A stretch of DNA of 22,664 nucleotides, taken from positions 1 through 22,664 of IMG/VR virus record IMGVR_UViG_3300003322_000119; one strand, written 5' to 3'. A program made the translations under genes and the position numbers. Source of the DNA: a virus. Positions 1 to 6,514 of the stretch are shown piece after piece. Every line of letters begins with the position of its first letter. Position 1 is the first letter of the stretch. The notes under the pieces are model-generated. The model did no database searches. It was not told the DNA's origin and saw nothing but the letters and a program-made list of their open reading frames with translations.

Positions 1-18
1 AAGCCGGGAGGGTAAGAA

Positions 19-37
19 CCGGCATTTAAAATGCCGG
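19..37. other. perfect inverted repeat (hairpin) in the leader
   Basis: CCGGCATTT and its exact complement AAATGCCGG are separated by one base, giving a stem of about 7 bp with a TTAAA loop. No T-run follows, so it does not read as a terminator. It may be the end of a feature that starts left of the window. Its function is unknown. Confidence 0.45.
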
Positions 38-41
38 GCTG

Positions 42-73
42 TAATGAGCATGTGGATTGCCTCATTAGCTTTT
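42..73 (+). other. 7-bp inverted repeat followed by a short T-run
   Basis: TAATGAG (42-48) pairs exactly with CTCATTA (61-67) across a 12-base loop, then GCTTTT follows. It could be a weak intrinsic terminator or part of a structured leader RNA. The AT-rich stem and large loop make it weak evidence on its own. Confidence 0.3.
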
Positions 74-135
74 CACAGGGGAGTCATGACCTCGCTCGGT
101 ACAAACCACGTTCATAGCGTAGGTAGTAAGGGGTG

Positions 136-164
136 CCGGGTCGTCGTATGGCGGCCCGGTTTTT
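136..164 (+). terminator. intrinsic terminator upstream of the terminase genes
   Basis: A 10-bp stem (CCGGGTCGTC with GGCGGCCCGG, including two G-U pairs) closes a GTAT loop and is followed at once by five T residues. This is the standard form of a Rho-independent terminator. It would stop transcripts entering from the left before the terminase operon, so a promoter is expected between 165 and 318. Confidence 0.75.
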
Positions 165-222
165 GAACTGTAATTATGGAAGAGAAGTTCGACACGGAAT
201 TACCTGAAAAGCCCAACCTACG

Positions 223-318
223 AACTTGAGATTTTGAAGCTGACTAATTAGTTTTTGTGCCCGCAAACATGTAACTTGAATTTTCATTTTTAATCAAGTT
301 TTTTCAAGTTTTTCAAGT
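223..318. repeat. cluster of AACTTGA / TCAAGTT repeats before terS
   Basis: AACTTGA occurs at 223-229 and 273-279. Its complement TCAAGTT occurs at 294-300 and 304-310, and TCAAGT at 313-318 touches the terS start codon. The last three form a tandem array with a 9-10 bp period. The copies at 273-279 and 294-300 can also pair as a stem followed by TTTT. The array may be an operator or an AT-rich translation leader; no SD sequence is present here. The rest of 165-318 holds no gene I can support. Confidence 0.5.
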
Positions 319-606
319 ATGGCTAACGGACACGGCGGAAGAAGAGAAGGAGCAGGCCGAGCATCACGAGCGGAGGTCATGGGTCTTCCCATGCTGATCG
401 AAGATGTGATCGGCGAAGTTGGCAAAAGAGATCTGATAAAAAAAATATTCGAACAAGCGAAAGGCGGAAGCTTCAACCACCAGCAGCTTCTAATGGCCTA
501 TATCTACGGTAAGCCCCAGGACAGCGTTGACGTAACAAGCGCCGGCGAAAAGATTGAATCCGTCAAGGAAATCGTATTCAGAGATTATGCTGAGCCTGGA
601 GTTTAG
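319..606 (+). CDS. phage terminase small subunit
   Basis: This 95-residue protein is the likely DNA-recognition subunit of the packaging motor. It opens with a glycine- and arginine-rich segment (GGRREGAGR, about residues 6-14) followed by helical sequence and ends in the pattern YGKPQDSVDVTS (about 64-75). That pattern is typical of small terminase proteins encoded just before terL in Bacteroidota phages. The ATG lies directly after the TCAAGT array with no SD. The 3' end overlaps the large subunit start at 587 by 20 bases. The assignment rests on the N- and C-terminal patterns plus position; no structure-based check was possible. Confidence 0.8.
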   Translation: MANGHGGRREGAGRASRAEVMGLPMLIEDVIGEVGKRDLIKKIFEQAKGGSFNHQQLLMAYIYGKPQDSVDVTSAGEKIESVKEIVFRDYAEPGV

Positions 607-1846
607 CAAGATCTACCGACCGCTCTTCACGACCAAGGCCAGGTACATACACCTATGGGGCGGCCGGGGCCGTGGCGGATCTTTCACCGCTACTCAATAC
701 TATCTCCACCTGATCACCCAACCGCAGTACTTCCGTGGCTATATCATGCGCGAGATCCTGGGAGACATCCGGGAAAGCCTTTGGCGTGACTTCAAAGACC
801 GGATCGAGGAGGCTGGCATCGATGACCAGTTTGAGCTTAACGAGACGAAGATGTCCGCGGTTCATGTGCCGACTGGCAATGTTCTCCTGGCGAAGGGCTT
901 CAAAAAGTCCAGCGGTAAGCAGACGGCCAAGCTCAAGTCAATCGCCGGGGCCACGCACGTCCTTATCGAAGAGGCCGAGGAGATCAGCGAGGACGACTTC
1001 AAGCAGCTCGACGACTCTCTGCGGACCGTCAAAGGCCAGATCCAGATTATCCAGATTTTCAACCCGCCATCAAAACGGCATTGGATCTGGAAGCGCTGGT
1101 ATAATCTAGTAGACACAGATATCGTCGATGAAGAAGGCAGCAGCTATTATCGTGCAGAGCCTAAGGCGGACCCATCCCTGTTATCAATATTCTCCACGTT
1201 CAGAGACAATATCAAGAACCTAAACGCATCGTTCATCGCCAACCTCCTGGCATATACCGGCGAGTATCTATACACTGTCGTTATGGGCCTGATCAGCGAG
1301 GGCGTCCGCGGACGGATCTATAAGGGATGGACGCCAGTTACTGAGATGCCCGGGTTGTATTCCAAGTTCTATGGGCTGGATTGGGGCTTTAACGATCCGG
1401 TCGCCCTGATAGAGGTGGAGGCGCATAACGACGAAAGTTGGTTGGACGAGAAGGTATACGAGTGTGGATGGAGTAATCAGCAGCTATCTGACCGCATGGA
1501 TGAGCTTGGCATAAGCCGGTCCGCTCCGATCTACGCCGACTGCGCAAGCCCTAAAGACATCTCCGACATGCAAGCCAAAGGCTGGAACATCATCCCCTGC
1601 ATCAAGGGGCCTGGGTCGGTCCAGGCCGGAATACGTTACCTGAAGGGGCGGAAGATCTACGCCACCGAGCGCAGCAAGAACCTTTGGACCGAGAACCAGG
1701 AGTATAAATGGAAAGAGGACCAGAACAAACAGCCGACCGATGAGCCGGTTGACAAGAACAATCACCTCATGGACGCGGCCAACTATGCACACGACGACAT
1801 CCGCGAGGCTGCCCATGGCGGCCCCGTAATGAGCTTTCACAAGTAA
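587..1846 (+). CDS. terL: phage terminase large subunit (packaging ATPase/nuclease)
   Basis: The 419-residue motor protein hydrolyses ATP to pump DNA into the prohead and cuts the concatemer. The P-loop is WGGRGRGGS (about residues 24-32), which has Gly where the usual Walker A lysine stands. Walker B is VLIEEAEE (125-132). The C-terminal RNase H-like nuclease shows acidic residues in GLDWGF (D265), ADCASP (D318) and HLMDAANY (D396), the three expected positions. ATG 587 (MLSLEFSK) is chosen over the in-frame TTG at 554, which lies deep inside terS. A 20-base overlap with terS suggests coupled translation. Length and motif order fit a Terminase_3/6-like protein. The P-loop substitution appears to be a natural variant, because all other motifs are intact. 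Confidence 0.93.
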   Translation: MLSLEFSKIYRPLFTTKARYIHLWGGRGRGGSFTATQYYLHLITQPQYFRGYIMREILGDIRESLWRDFKDRIEEAGIDDQFELNETKMSAVHVPTGNVLLAKGFKKSSGKQTAKLKSIAGATHVLIEEAEEISEDDFKQLDDSLRTVKGQIQIIQIFNPPSKRHWIWKRWYNLVDTDIVDEEGSSYYRAEPKADPSLLSIFSTFRDNIKNLNASFIANLLAYTGEYLYTVVMGLISEGVRGRIYKGWTPVTEMPGLYSKFYGLDWGFNDPVALIEVEAHNDESWLDEKVYECGWSNQQLSDRMDELGISRSAPIYADCASPKDISDMQAKGWNIIPCIKGPGSVQAGIRYLKGRKIYATERSKNLWTENQEYKWKEDQNKQPTDEPVDKNNHLMDAANYAHDDIREAAHGGPVMSFHK

Positions 1847-1851
1847 AACCC

Positions 1852-2112
1852 ATGAATATGGAAACAATCAAATGGATTTGCGTGGCTTACACTATGATTC
1901 AGATTAGGAAGGTTCCTTTCCTGTATCTTGAATTATTAAACTGGTTACGGCGACATATGAAGGGATGCCGGTATAATATATCGCGCTCTTGCGATGGCGG
2001 TTGGGCGTTATGGGATGAGCGTAAAAAAGATGCGCTTGGATTTTCGACAAGGATTTGTTCTTTATGCCCATTATGGTTAGCTGAAACACTGAGTAACATT
2101 AGGTACTTATGA
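1852..2112 (+). CDS. hypothetical protein, 86 aa
   Basis: I do not recognise this protein. It begins MNMETIKW, is basic with many aromatic residues, and carries four cysteines, one pair as CSLC near residues 71-74. The DNA is visibly more AT-rich than terL before it and the chaperone after it. The start is 5 bases after the terL stop and the stop overlaps the next start as ATGA (2109-2112), so it sits properly in the operon. That positioning is the main argument that it is expressed. It could be a late-acquired accessory gene placed between conserved packaging and tail genes. Confidence 0.5.
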   Translation: MNMETIKWICVAYTMIQIRKVPFLYLELLNWLRRHMKGCRYNISRSCDGGWALWDERKKDALGFSTRICSLCPLWLAETLSNIRYL

Positions 2113-2762
2113 AAATAACCATCGAACTAAACGGCGTAAAGCTATCGCGCAACATGCCCACATCATGGCACGAGGTCACCTTCGGCCAGTTTTTAAAGCT
2201 CCAGAGCATCGAAAAGGACACCGCGAAGATCTTCGCCCTCTTCCTGGACATTGAGGAATCCATCGTTGTTAAAGCAAAGATTCACGATCTCGACGGCATA
2301 CTGCTTAAACTAAGGTTCTTAAACGATCAGGTACCACTCAGTGTGCCGCTCGAGATCATGGGCTACCCCATCCCCAAAGATCTGGGCCTTGATTGCCTGG
2401 GGCCTTTCTTGGACATGCAGCGCGACGTAAAGGATGGCGCCGGGCGCACCGACCTCGAGAAGCTCGAACGCTACACAACATACGTTGCCATGTATGCCTG
2501 CCGGCCTTATGACTGGCAGAAAGCCGAAGAAATGGCGCCCATGTTCCTCAATGCGCCGGCTCCGGAGGTGCTGGCTATCGGCCATTTTACATTGCTGAGG
2601 CTGATCGGATCAGCCTCCAGCACCAAAGCAGGCTCCCAAAGTCTGACTACACGGCTAAGGAGATTCAAGCAGGCTTTAAAGATCTGGGCGAGAAATATGG
2701 GGACTATGGTACGCTACTATATCTGGAGGCTGAGACCGGCCAAAGTCGGGAAGCAATCCTAA
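2109..2762 (+). CDS. tail assembly chaperone, short (zero-frame) product
   Basis: The 217-residue zero-frame product is the counterpart of lambda gpG: a soluble chaperone that coats the tape measure while the tail tube assembles. The first ~190 residues look like an ordinary globular protein (for example PTSWHEVTFGQFLKL near the N-terminus and APEVLAIGHFTLL near 155-167). The last 26 residues after the slippery site are Arg/Lys-rich and of low quality. That is expected where the physiological message is partly carried in the -1 frame. The start is ATGA-coupled to the preceding gene. The call rests mainly on the overlapping -1 frame and on size; remote sequence similarity was not tested. Confidence 0.72.
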   Translation: MKITIELNGVKLSRNMPTSWHEVTFGQFLKLQSIEKDTAKIFALFLDIEESIVVKAKIHDLDGILLKLRFLNDQVPLSVPLEIMGYPIPKDLGLDCLGPFLDMQRDVKDGAGRTDLEKLERYTTYVAMYACRPYDWQKAEEMAPMFLNAPAPEVLAIGHFTLLRLIGSASSTKAGSQSLTTRLRRFKQALKIWARNMGTMVRYYIWRLRPAKVGKQS

Positions 2763-2857
2763 AATGGTCTGTGTACGAATATCACCATAATATTGCCTAT
2801 CTTGCTGACAAAGTACGTGCCACCAAACTGTATATGGATCTGATGAAAGCCAAATGA
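2109..2857 (+). CDS. tail assembly chaperone, -1 frameshift product (gpGT-like)
   Basis: Slipping back one base on T TTA AAG (2675-2681) after codon 191 enters an open frame that continues DLGEKYGDYGTLLYLEAE and ends at TGA 2855-2857. The fusion has about 249 residues with a 58-residue C-terminal domain. That domain is acidic/amphipathic and protein-like (it ends YMDLMKAK), whereas the zero-frame tail is not. Its stop overlaps the next gene's start (ATG 2854) as ATGA, exactly like the other junctions here, which is strong evidence that the -1 frame is translated. In lambda the T domain of the analogous fusion recruits tail tube subunits. Confidence 0.72.
2657..2681 (+). promoter_or_regulatory. 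programmed -1 ribosomal frameshift site with upstream SD-like stimulator
   Basis: TTTAAAG (2675-2681) matches X XXY YYZ in the correct phase: zero-frame codons are TTA (2676-2678) and AAG (2679-2681). An SD-like AAGGAG (2657-2662) lies 12 bases upstream, the arrangement known to stimulate -1 frameshifting in E. coli dnaX. I saw no convincing downstream stem-loop by eye. Confidence 0.72.
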
Positions 2858-3297
2858 AACGATCCGAGGTAAGAACATTCATTCAGTCCGGCGTCGATGC
2901 GCTCAGCGCGGCCATTGCTTTCAACAGCGGGCGCATCTCCGAGTTCAATTCAGAGCGGTCGAACGAGTACCCGTTCGTGTGGCTTGAAAGCCTGTCGGTA
3001 ACGCGCACGAACAGCGGTGTCGGCGCGCCCACGGATGAATGGGCCGTCGCCCTGCACATCGCCAAGAAGGATGCGGCGGGCTCCAGCCCTGCAGAATACG
3101 AGGCCATCGTCGACGACTGCGACGAGATCGCCCGGGCGCTCAGCGAGCAATACCGCGCCACGCTGGCAGACTCGCTCACCGTCGTGATCACACAGGAGAC
3201 ACGCACGCCATTCATTCACAAGCACGCCGACGACACCACGGGCGTGATACTCGCGTTCACGCTGCAGACATGGGACAACTCAACTTTTTGCGCGTGA
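2854..3297 (+). CDS. putative tail terminator / tail completion protein
   Basis: This 147-residue protein has alternating helix and strand patterns. It includes a segment reading WLESLSVTRTN (about 43-53) and a C-terminal strand VILAFTLQTWDNS (about 130-142). Small proteins of this size and ending, next to the gp10-like gene and the tail chaperone, usually cap the tail tube or join it to the head. The function is inferred from position and general fold pattern, and a head-closure role is equally possible. Translation is coupled at both ends: ATGA with the frameshifted chaperone at 2854 and GTGA with the next small ORF at 3294. Confidence 0.5.
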   Translation: MKRSEVRTFIQSGVDALSAAIAFNSGRISEFNSERSNEYPFVWLESLSVTRTNSGVGAPTDEWAVALHIAKKDAAGSSPAEYEAIVDDCDEIARALSEQYRATLADSLTVVITQETRTPFIHKHADDTTGVILAFTLQTWDNSTFCA

Positions 3298-3443
3298 AAG
3301 AGAATGAATTTATTCTTACGAAAAGACAGGCAAAACTTGCCTACAAAGCATATATAGAGGGGTTGCCTGGATGGCGTAGGATAGGTCACCACCTGTATTA
3401 TATAGGTCGAAGGGTAAGAATATTTTCATGGTATGATTACTGA
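3294..3443 (+). CDS. hypothetical protein, 49 aa, GTG start
   Basis: A GTG at 3294 overlaps the previous stop as GTGA, and the ORF runs to 3443, overlapping the next ATG (3433) by 11 bases. The product is very basic and aromatic (VKENEFILTKRQ at the start, then RRIGHHLYYIGRRV), with no recognised motif. The DNA is AT-richer than its neighbours. The coupled start, exact fit between two structural genes and unbroken frame support a real gene, but there is no functional evidence. Confidence 0.45.
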   Translation: MKENEFILTKRQAKLAYKAYIEGLPGWRRIGHHLYYIGRRVRIFSWYDY

Positions 3444-3933
3444 CGTTTTAAACCGATACGGAAAGCTGGGCGTAGAAGGCCTGCAGGATGCCGTGCACCC
3501 GCTATCGGCTACAGGCAAGACGGAGCGATCTATTCATTACGATCTGAGCCATAAAGGCACGGTTTACACCCTGCGGTTCCTAGCACGTCAGTTCTTCAGC
3601 GCGATGGAGACAGGCAGGGGGCCGCGCAAGGTTTCCAGCTACGGAGGATTCGATAAGGGCCTCGAGGAATACCTGGACGCCCGAGGACTGCCCAGCAAGG
3701 TATCAAAGTCCGGCGTCAAGTACTGGAAGATCAAAGACAGCTGGGTGTCCGCAAAGAGCCTGGCCCACAAGATCAACAAAGAAGGCGACGCCACCTATCG
3801 CGCCGGCGGCCGCACGATCTACTCACCATTCCTCGATAAGCTCGTACAAGAACTGAAGCGGGAGGTAGCCCGCGACTATATCCACTCGTCTTTAACCCGC
3901 ATGAAAAATGCTTTCCGTAATCAGCAGGCCTAA
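3433..3933 (+). CDS. putative HK97 gp10-like head-tail joining / tail completion protein
   Basis: The 166-residue protein has the sequence style of gp10-like neck proteins: a short N-terminal helix, then LSATGKTERSI (about 24-34), a strand VYTLRFLARQF, and METGRGPRK (about 58-66). This motif recurs in structural proteins of Bacteroidota phages. The middle carries GLPSKVSKSGVKYWK and the C-terminus is helical. Its place between the putative tail terminator and the first large tail protein fits a role at the head-tail or tube-baseplate junction. It overlaps the next gene by 26 bases. The family call is moderate; the exact ring it occupies cannot be read from sequence. Confidence 0.5.
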   Translation: MITDVLNRYGKLGVEGLQDAVHPLSATGKTERSIHYDLSHKGTVYTLRFLARQFFSAMETGRGPRKVSSYGGFDKGLEEYLDARGLPSKVSKSGVKYWKIKDSWVSAKSLAHKINKEGDATYRAGGRTIYSPFLDKLVQELKREVARDYIHSSLTRMKNAFRNQQA

Positions 3934-6514
3934 TGGCTACGTACTTGATCCAACACCAATCACTGCCCGCATCGAGGAGGATTATTCAAATTATGCTACC
4001 GTTGACACTGGGCCGACAGAACATACGTTAGGAACTGGAGATGTAGTCTACATAAAGTCAAGGGCACGCGAGTATAACGGATTCTGGACAATCCACGTGC
4101 AAAATGCTATCAACTTCTTTCTTGTGCAGGACGATGGAACATATCTACCATACACAGTAGATGCGGACATAACGTATTACGTATCGATTCATGAGCACAA
4201 ATGGAGTTCTGCTTTTCTACCGATCGTGTACAAACTTAAAAGCGATCTTTGGCCCGGCAACTTTGTGGACGCAGCAAGAGGTTTTTCATCGTATACAAAC
4301 AGCGGTGGATACGTTGACCTTCAAGTTAGCGGAGGGTCGCTTGGCACATTCAATGCTTTAGACTATATACAGATCAGTAACGCAAGCTCTGAAGAGGTGA
4401 ACGGTGTTTGGCAGATCATAACTAAGACATCCACCACAAGGGTTACTATAAATCTCGCGTACGGCACATACACGTTCACAGGCGCCAGCATTCAACTTTA
4501 CAAGTCAAATTATCATGCCATAATAAAGGTACATGGTGGCCTGTTCGATCATACGCTAAGGGAATATAATGGATCAAGGCTTCTTGCTACACTGAATCTA
4601 ACGCCAGATGAGGATAACGTTGTTAAATTCTCTGTCTCTGAAATAATAAGAGCCACACTTTCACTGGAGAACGACCTGCTGTTATCAGCACTACCAAACA
4701 ACACGGATGCATTCACGCAGTTCTTCATTCAGTATGGTGATTCATACGACTTGTCTGATGGAACTGACATCACTACATTTGAATCTTCGGTAATATCAGA
4801 CGATAGTGAGTTTGTTGGCTTTGCCGCGCTGAATAAACTTGAATTTAAAAACTTGTACTCTGGATATTTAAGTGAATACATTATGATCAACTCTCTCTCA
4901 AAATTTCTAACCGTATTTGCAGTTCCTGTGATGTTTGCCTCTTCGTGTAGTGATGAATGCTATACCAATGATGGAGTTTCGCTGCAATCACTTAGTAATA
5001 TGTCACAAGAAGGATCAGCGCCAAATGTACAATGGTCGATAAGTAGCGCGCCTTCAGTTTCTCTCCCGTCTTCCGGTGCGCTTCCTGAAAATCAAAGAAC
5101 ATCTTATAAACTTGTTTCAAATATATCTAATCCGTATTTAGGCGAGTATACATTTTTAATAAGCGCGTCAGCCGGCGGCTCTGCATATCTTTCACTATAT
5201 ATGCTTCAATCTGATGATACGCCAATAACGAGTGATGCATTTATAGACATTCCGCCAGAAGGATTAACCAATTACCAAGTTACGTTGTATTCTGGTGAAT
5301 TTCTTCCAGGGAAAATAAAAATAAGTGCGACGGCAACTGCTAACGCCGGTAATATAGTTATCACACTTTCGAAACTATCTATTCAAAGCAAAAACTATCT
5401 AAATGAAGACGGACCATGTTACCAAGACATAAGCTTTATTCTCGACTACGACATACCCAGCATTCCAAGTATAGATTCGTTCAATGACATAGGCCCAAGC
5501 GGTGGGTTTCCTAATAAACCGTGGGTTGTTGGATCAGGTGAGCAAAGTGTGTCGCTGGGCGCACTGCAACGATCAAATTTTTTGTCCGCAACGATTAAAA
5601 ACCCTGCATTGCCAACGCCAACAAATTCAGTATATCACTTTAGGGTAAGCGCACATGGATCTACTTCAGGTGCGACAAGGACAGGAACGGTAATAATAAG
5701 TGTTTATAATACGTCAGATCCTCCAGGCTCCATACCAAGAGGTGAGCAAATAATAGATATCCCCAATGGGTTAGGACTGATTAGCTATCCAGTTACCATA
5801 ACAGCTTTTGGCGTAGCTGATCAAGTTAGAGTTCAAGTAGAAGATAAGGCTAACGCATCCAATACGATAACCGTTACACTCATAAGAAACGATAACGCTG
5901 AATACGACACAGAAATTTTTCTTCAAAAAGAATATTCAACCAGGACTGATCTCCAGAGTATAGAGTACAAAGGCCCTGGATTGTATCGCGTCCCTATTGA
6001 TCTCGACAATCAATTCAGCAGCGCGAATATATCACTGCTTTTGAATGACAGTACGATTTCTGAGACAAAGACCGTCCAGATCGACACAAAGTGTTCTGAC
6101 GTATGCCTAAAGCTTTCTTGGCTGAATAACATGGGAGGTTTCGAATACTGGAAATTCACGGCGTTCAAGGATAACAATGTAGAGATAGGTGACACTGGAG
6201 AGACGTCAGTCAATCTTATCACCTCATGGCCGCAGTCTTACGGTGAGTTCGCTGACACAGAGAAGCGCCGGGAGACTTTCAGGAACTCCACAAAGCAACT
6301 GCTCGTAAGAAGCCAGAACATAACAAAGTCACAGGCAGACGCGCTGGCAACTATTAAGTCGTCGCCGCTTGTTCAGATATTCAATACCGTGTACGATAAA
6401 CGAACGGTAATCGTGGATAAGAACTCGTTCACCATCTACAACGACAACGACAAGCTTTTTAGCTGTCAGTTCACCATAACATACACAGACGATATTCCTT
6501 CACAGACGGTATGA
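3908..6514 (+). CDS. large tail/baseplate structural protein with tandem carbohydrate-binding-like domains
   Basis: This 868-residue protein is probably part of the tail tip and may contact the receptor. Residues 1-14 (ending RPNGYVLD) resemble the start of tail proteins in related phages. Two GDxVxI...NGxW modules follow (about 28-75 and 135-195), like the FCCH-type repeats of phage tail proteins. Two homologous beta-rich domains lie at about 372-492 and 528-662: each starts PNxxW, has SVSL, and later an IDIP segment and an AN..N.IT.TL-like end. The C-terminal block (about 725-868, with LKLSWLNNMGGFEYW) appears to be the conserved tail core. DNA around 4900-5900 is AT-richer than the flanks, suggesting an acquired receptor-binding insert. 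It overlaps both neighbours, the downstream one as ATGA. The location on the virion is inferred. Confidence 0.6.
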   Translation: MLSVISRPNGYVLDPTPITARIEEDYSNYATVDTGPTEHTLGTGDVVYIKSRAREYNGFWTIHVQNAINFFLVQDDGTYLPYTVDADITYYVSIHEHKWSSAFLPIVYKLKSDLWPGNFVDAARGFSSYTNSGGYVDLQVSGGSLGTFNALDYIQISNASSEEVNGVWQIITKTSTTRVTINLAYGTYTFTGASIQLYKSNYHAIIKVHGGLFDHTLREYNGSRLLATLNLTPDEDNVVKFSVSEIIRATLSLENDLLLSALPNNTDAFTQFFIQYGDSYDLSDGTDITTFESSVISDDSEFVGFAALNKLEFKNLYSGYLSEYIMINSLSKFLTVFAVPVMFASSCSDECYTNDGVSLQSLSNMSQEGSAPNVQWSISSAPSVSLPSSGALPENQRTSYKLVSNISNPYLGEYTFLISASAGGSAYLSLYMLQSDDTPITSDAFIDIPPEGLTNYQVTLYSGEFLPGKIKISATATANAGNIVITLSKLSIQSKNYLNEDGPCYQDISFILDYDIPSIPSIDSFNDIGPSGGFPNKPWVVGSGEQSVSLGALQRSNFLSATIKNPALPTPTNSVYHFRVSAHGSTSGATRTGTVIISVYNTSDPPGSIPRGEQIIDIPNGLGLISYPVTITAFGVADQVRVQVEDKANASNTITVTLIRNDNAEYDTEIFLQKEYSTRTDLQSIEYKGPGLYRVPIDLDNQFSSANISLLLNDSTISETKTVQIDTKCSDVCLKLSWLNNMGGFEYWKFTAFKDNNVEIGDTGETSVNLITSWPQSYGEFADTEKRRETFRNSTKQLLVRSQNITKSQADALATIKSSPLVQIFNTVYDKRTVIVDKNSFTIYNDNDKLFSCQFTITYTDDIPSQTV

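Noticed and set aside
2-166. open frame across the leader ending at TGA 164-166
   Set aside because: It runs through three hairpins and has poor protein-like composition. A terminator ends it, and no recognisable product emerges.
1-175. a tRNA gene in the structured leader
   Set aside because: No T-loop consensus (GTTCGAnTCC-like), no 7-bp acceptor stem and no CCA-proximal end could be fitted.
173-229. 17-codon ATG ORF after the first terminator
   Set aside because: It has no SD, no overlap coupling and no protein features. It overlaps the first AACTTGA repeat.
2635-2641. CCCAAAG as an alternative slippery site
   Set aside because: The zero-frame codons are TCC CAA AGT, so the heptamer is out of phase for a -1 slip. 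T TTA AAG at 2675 is in phase.
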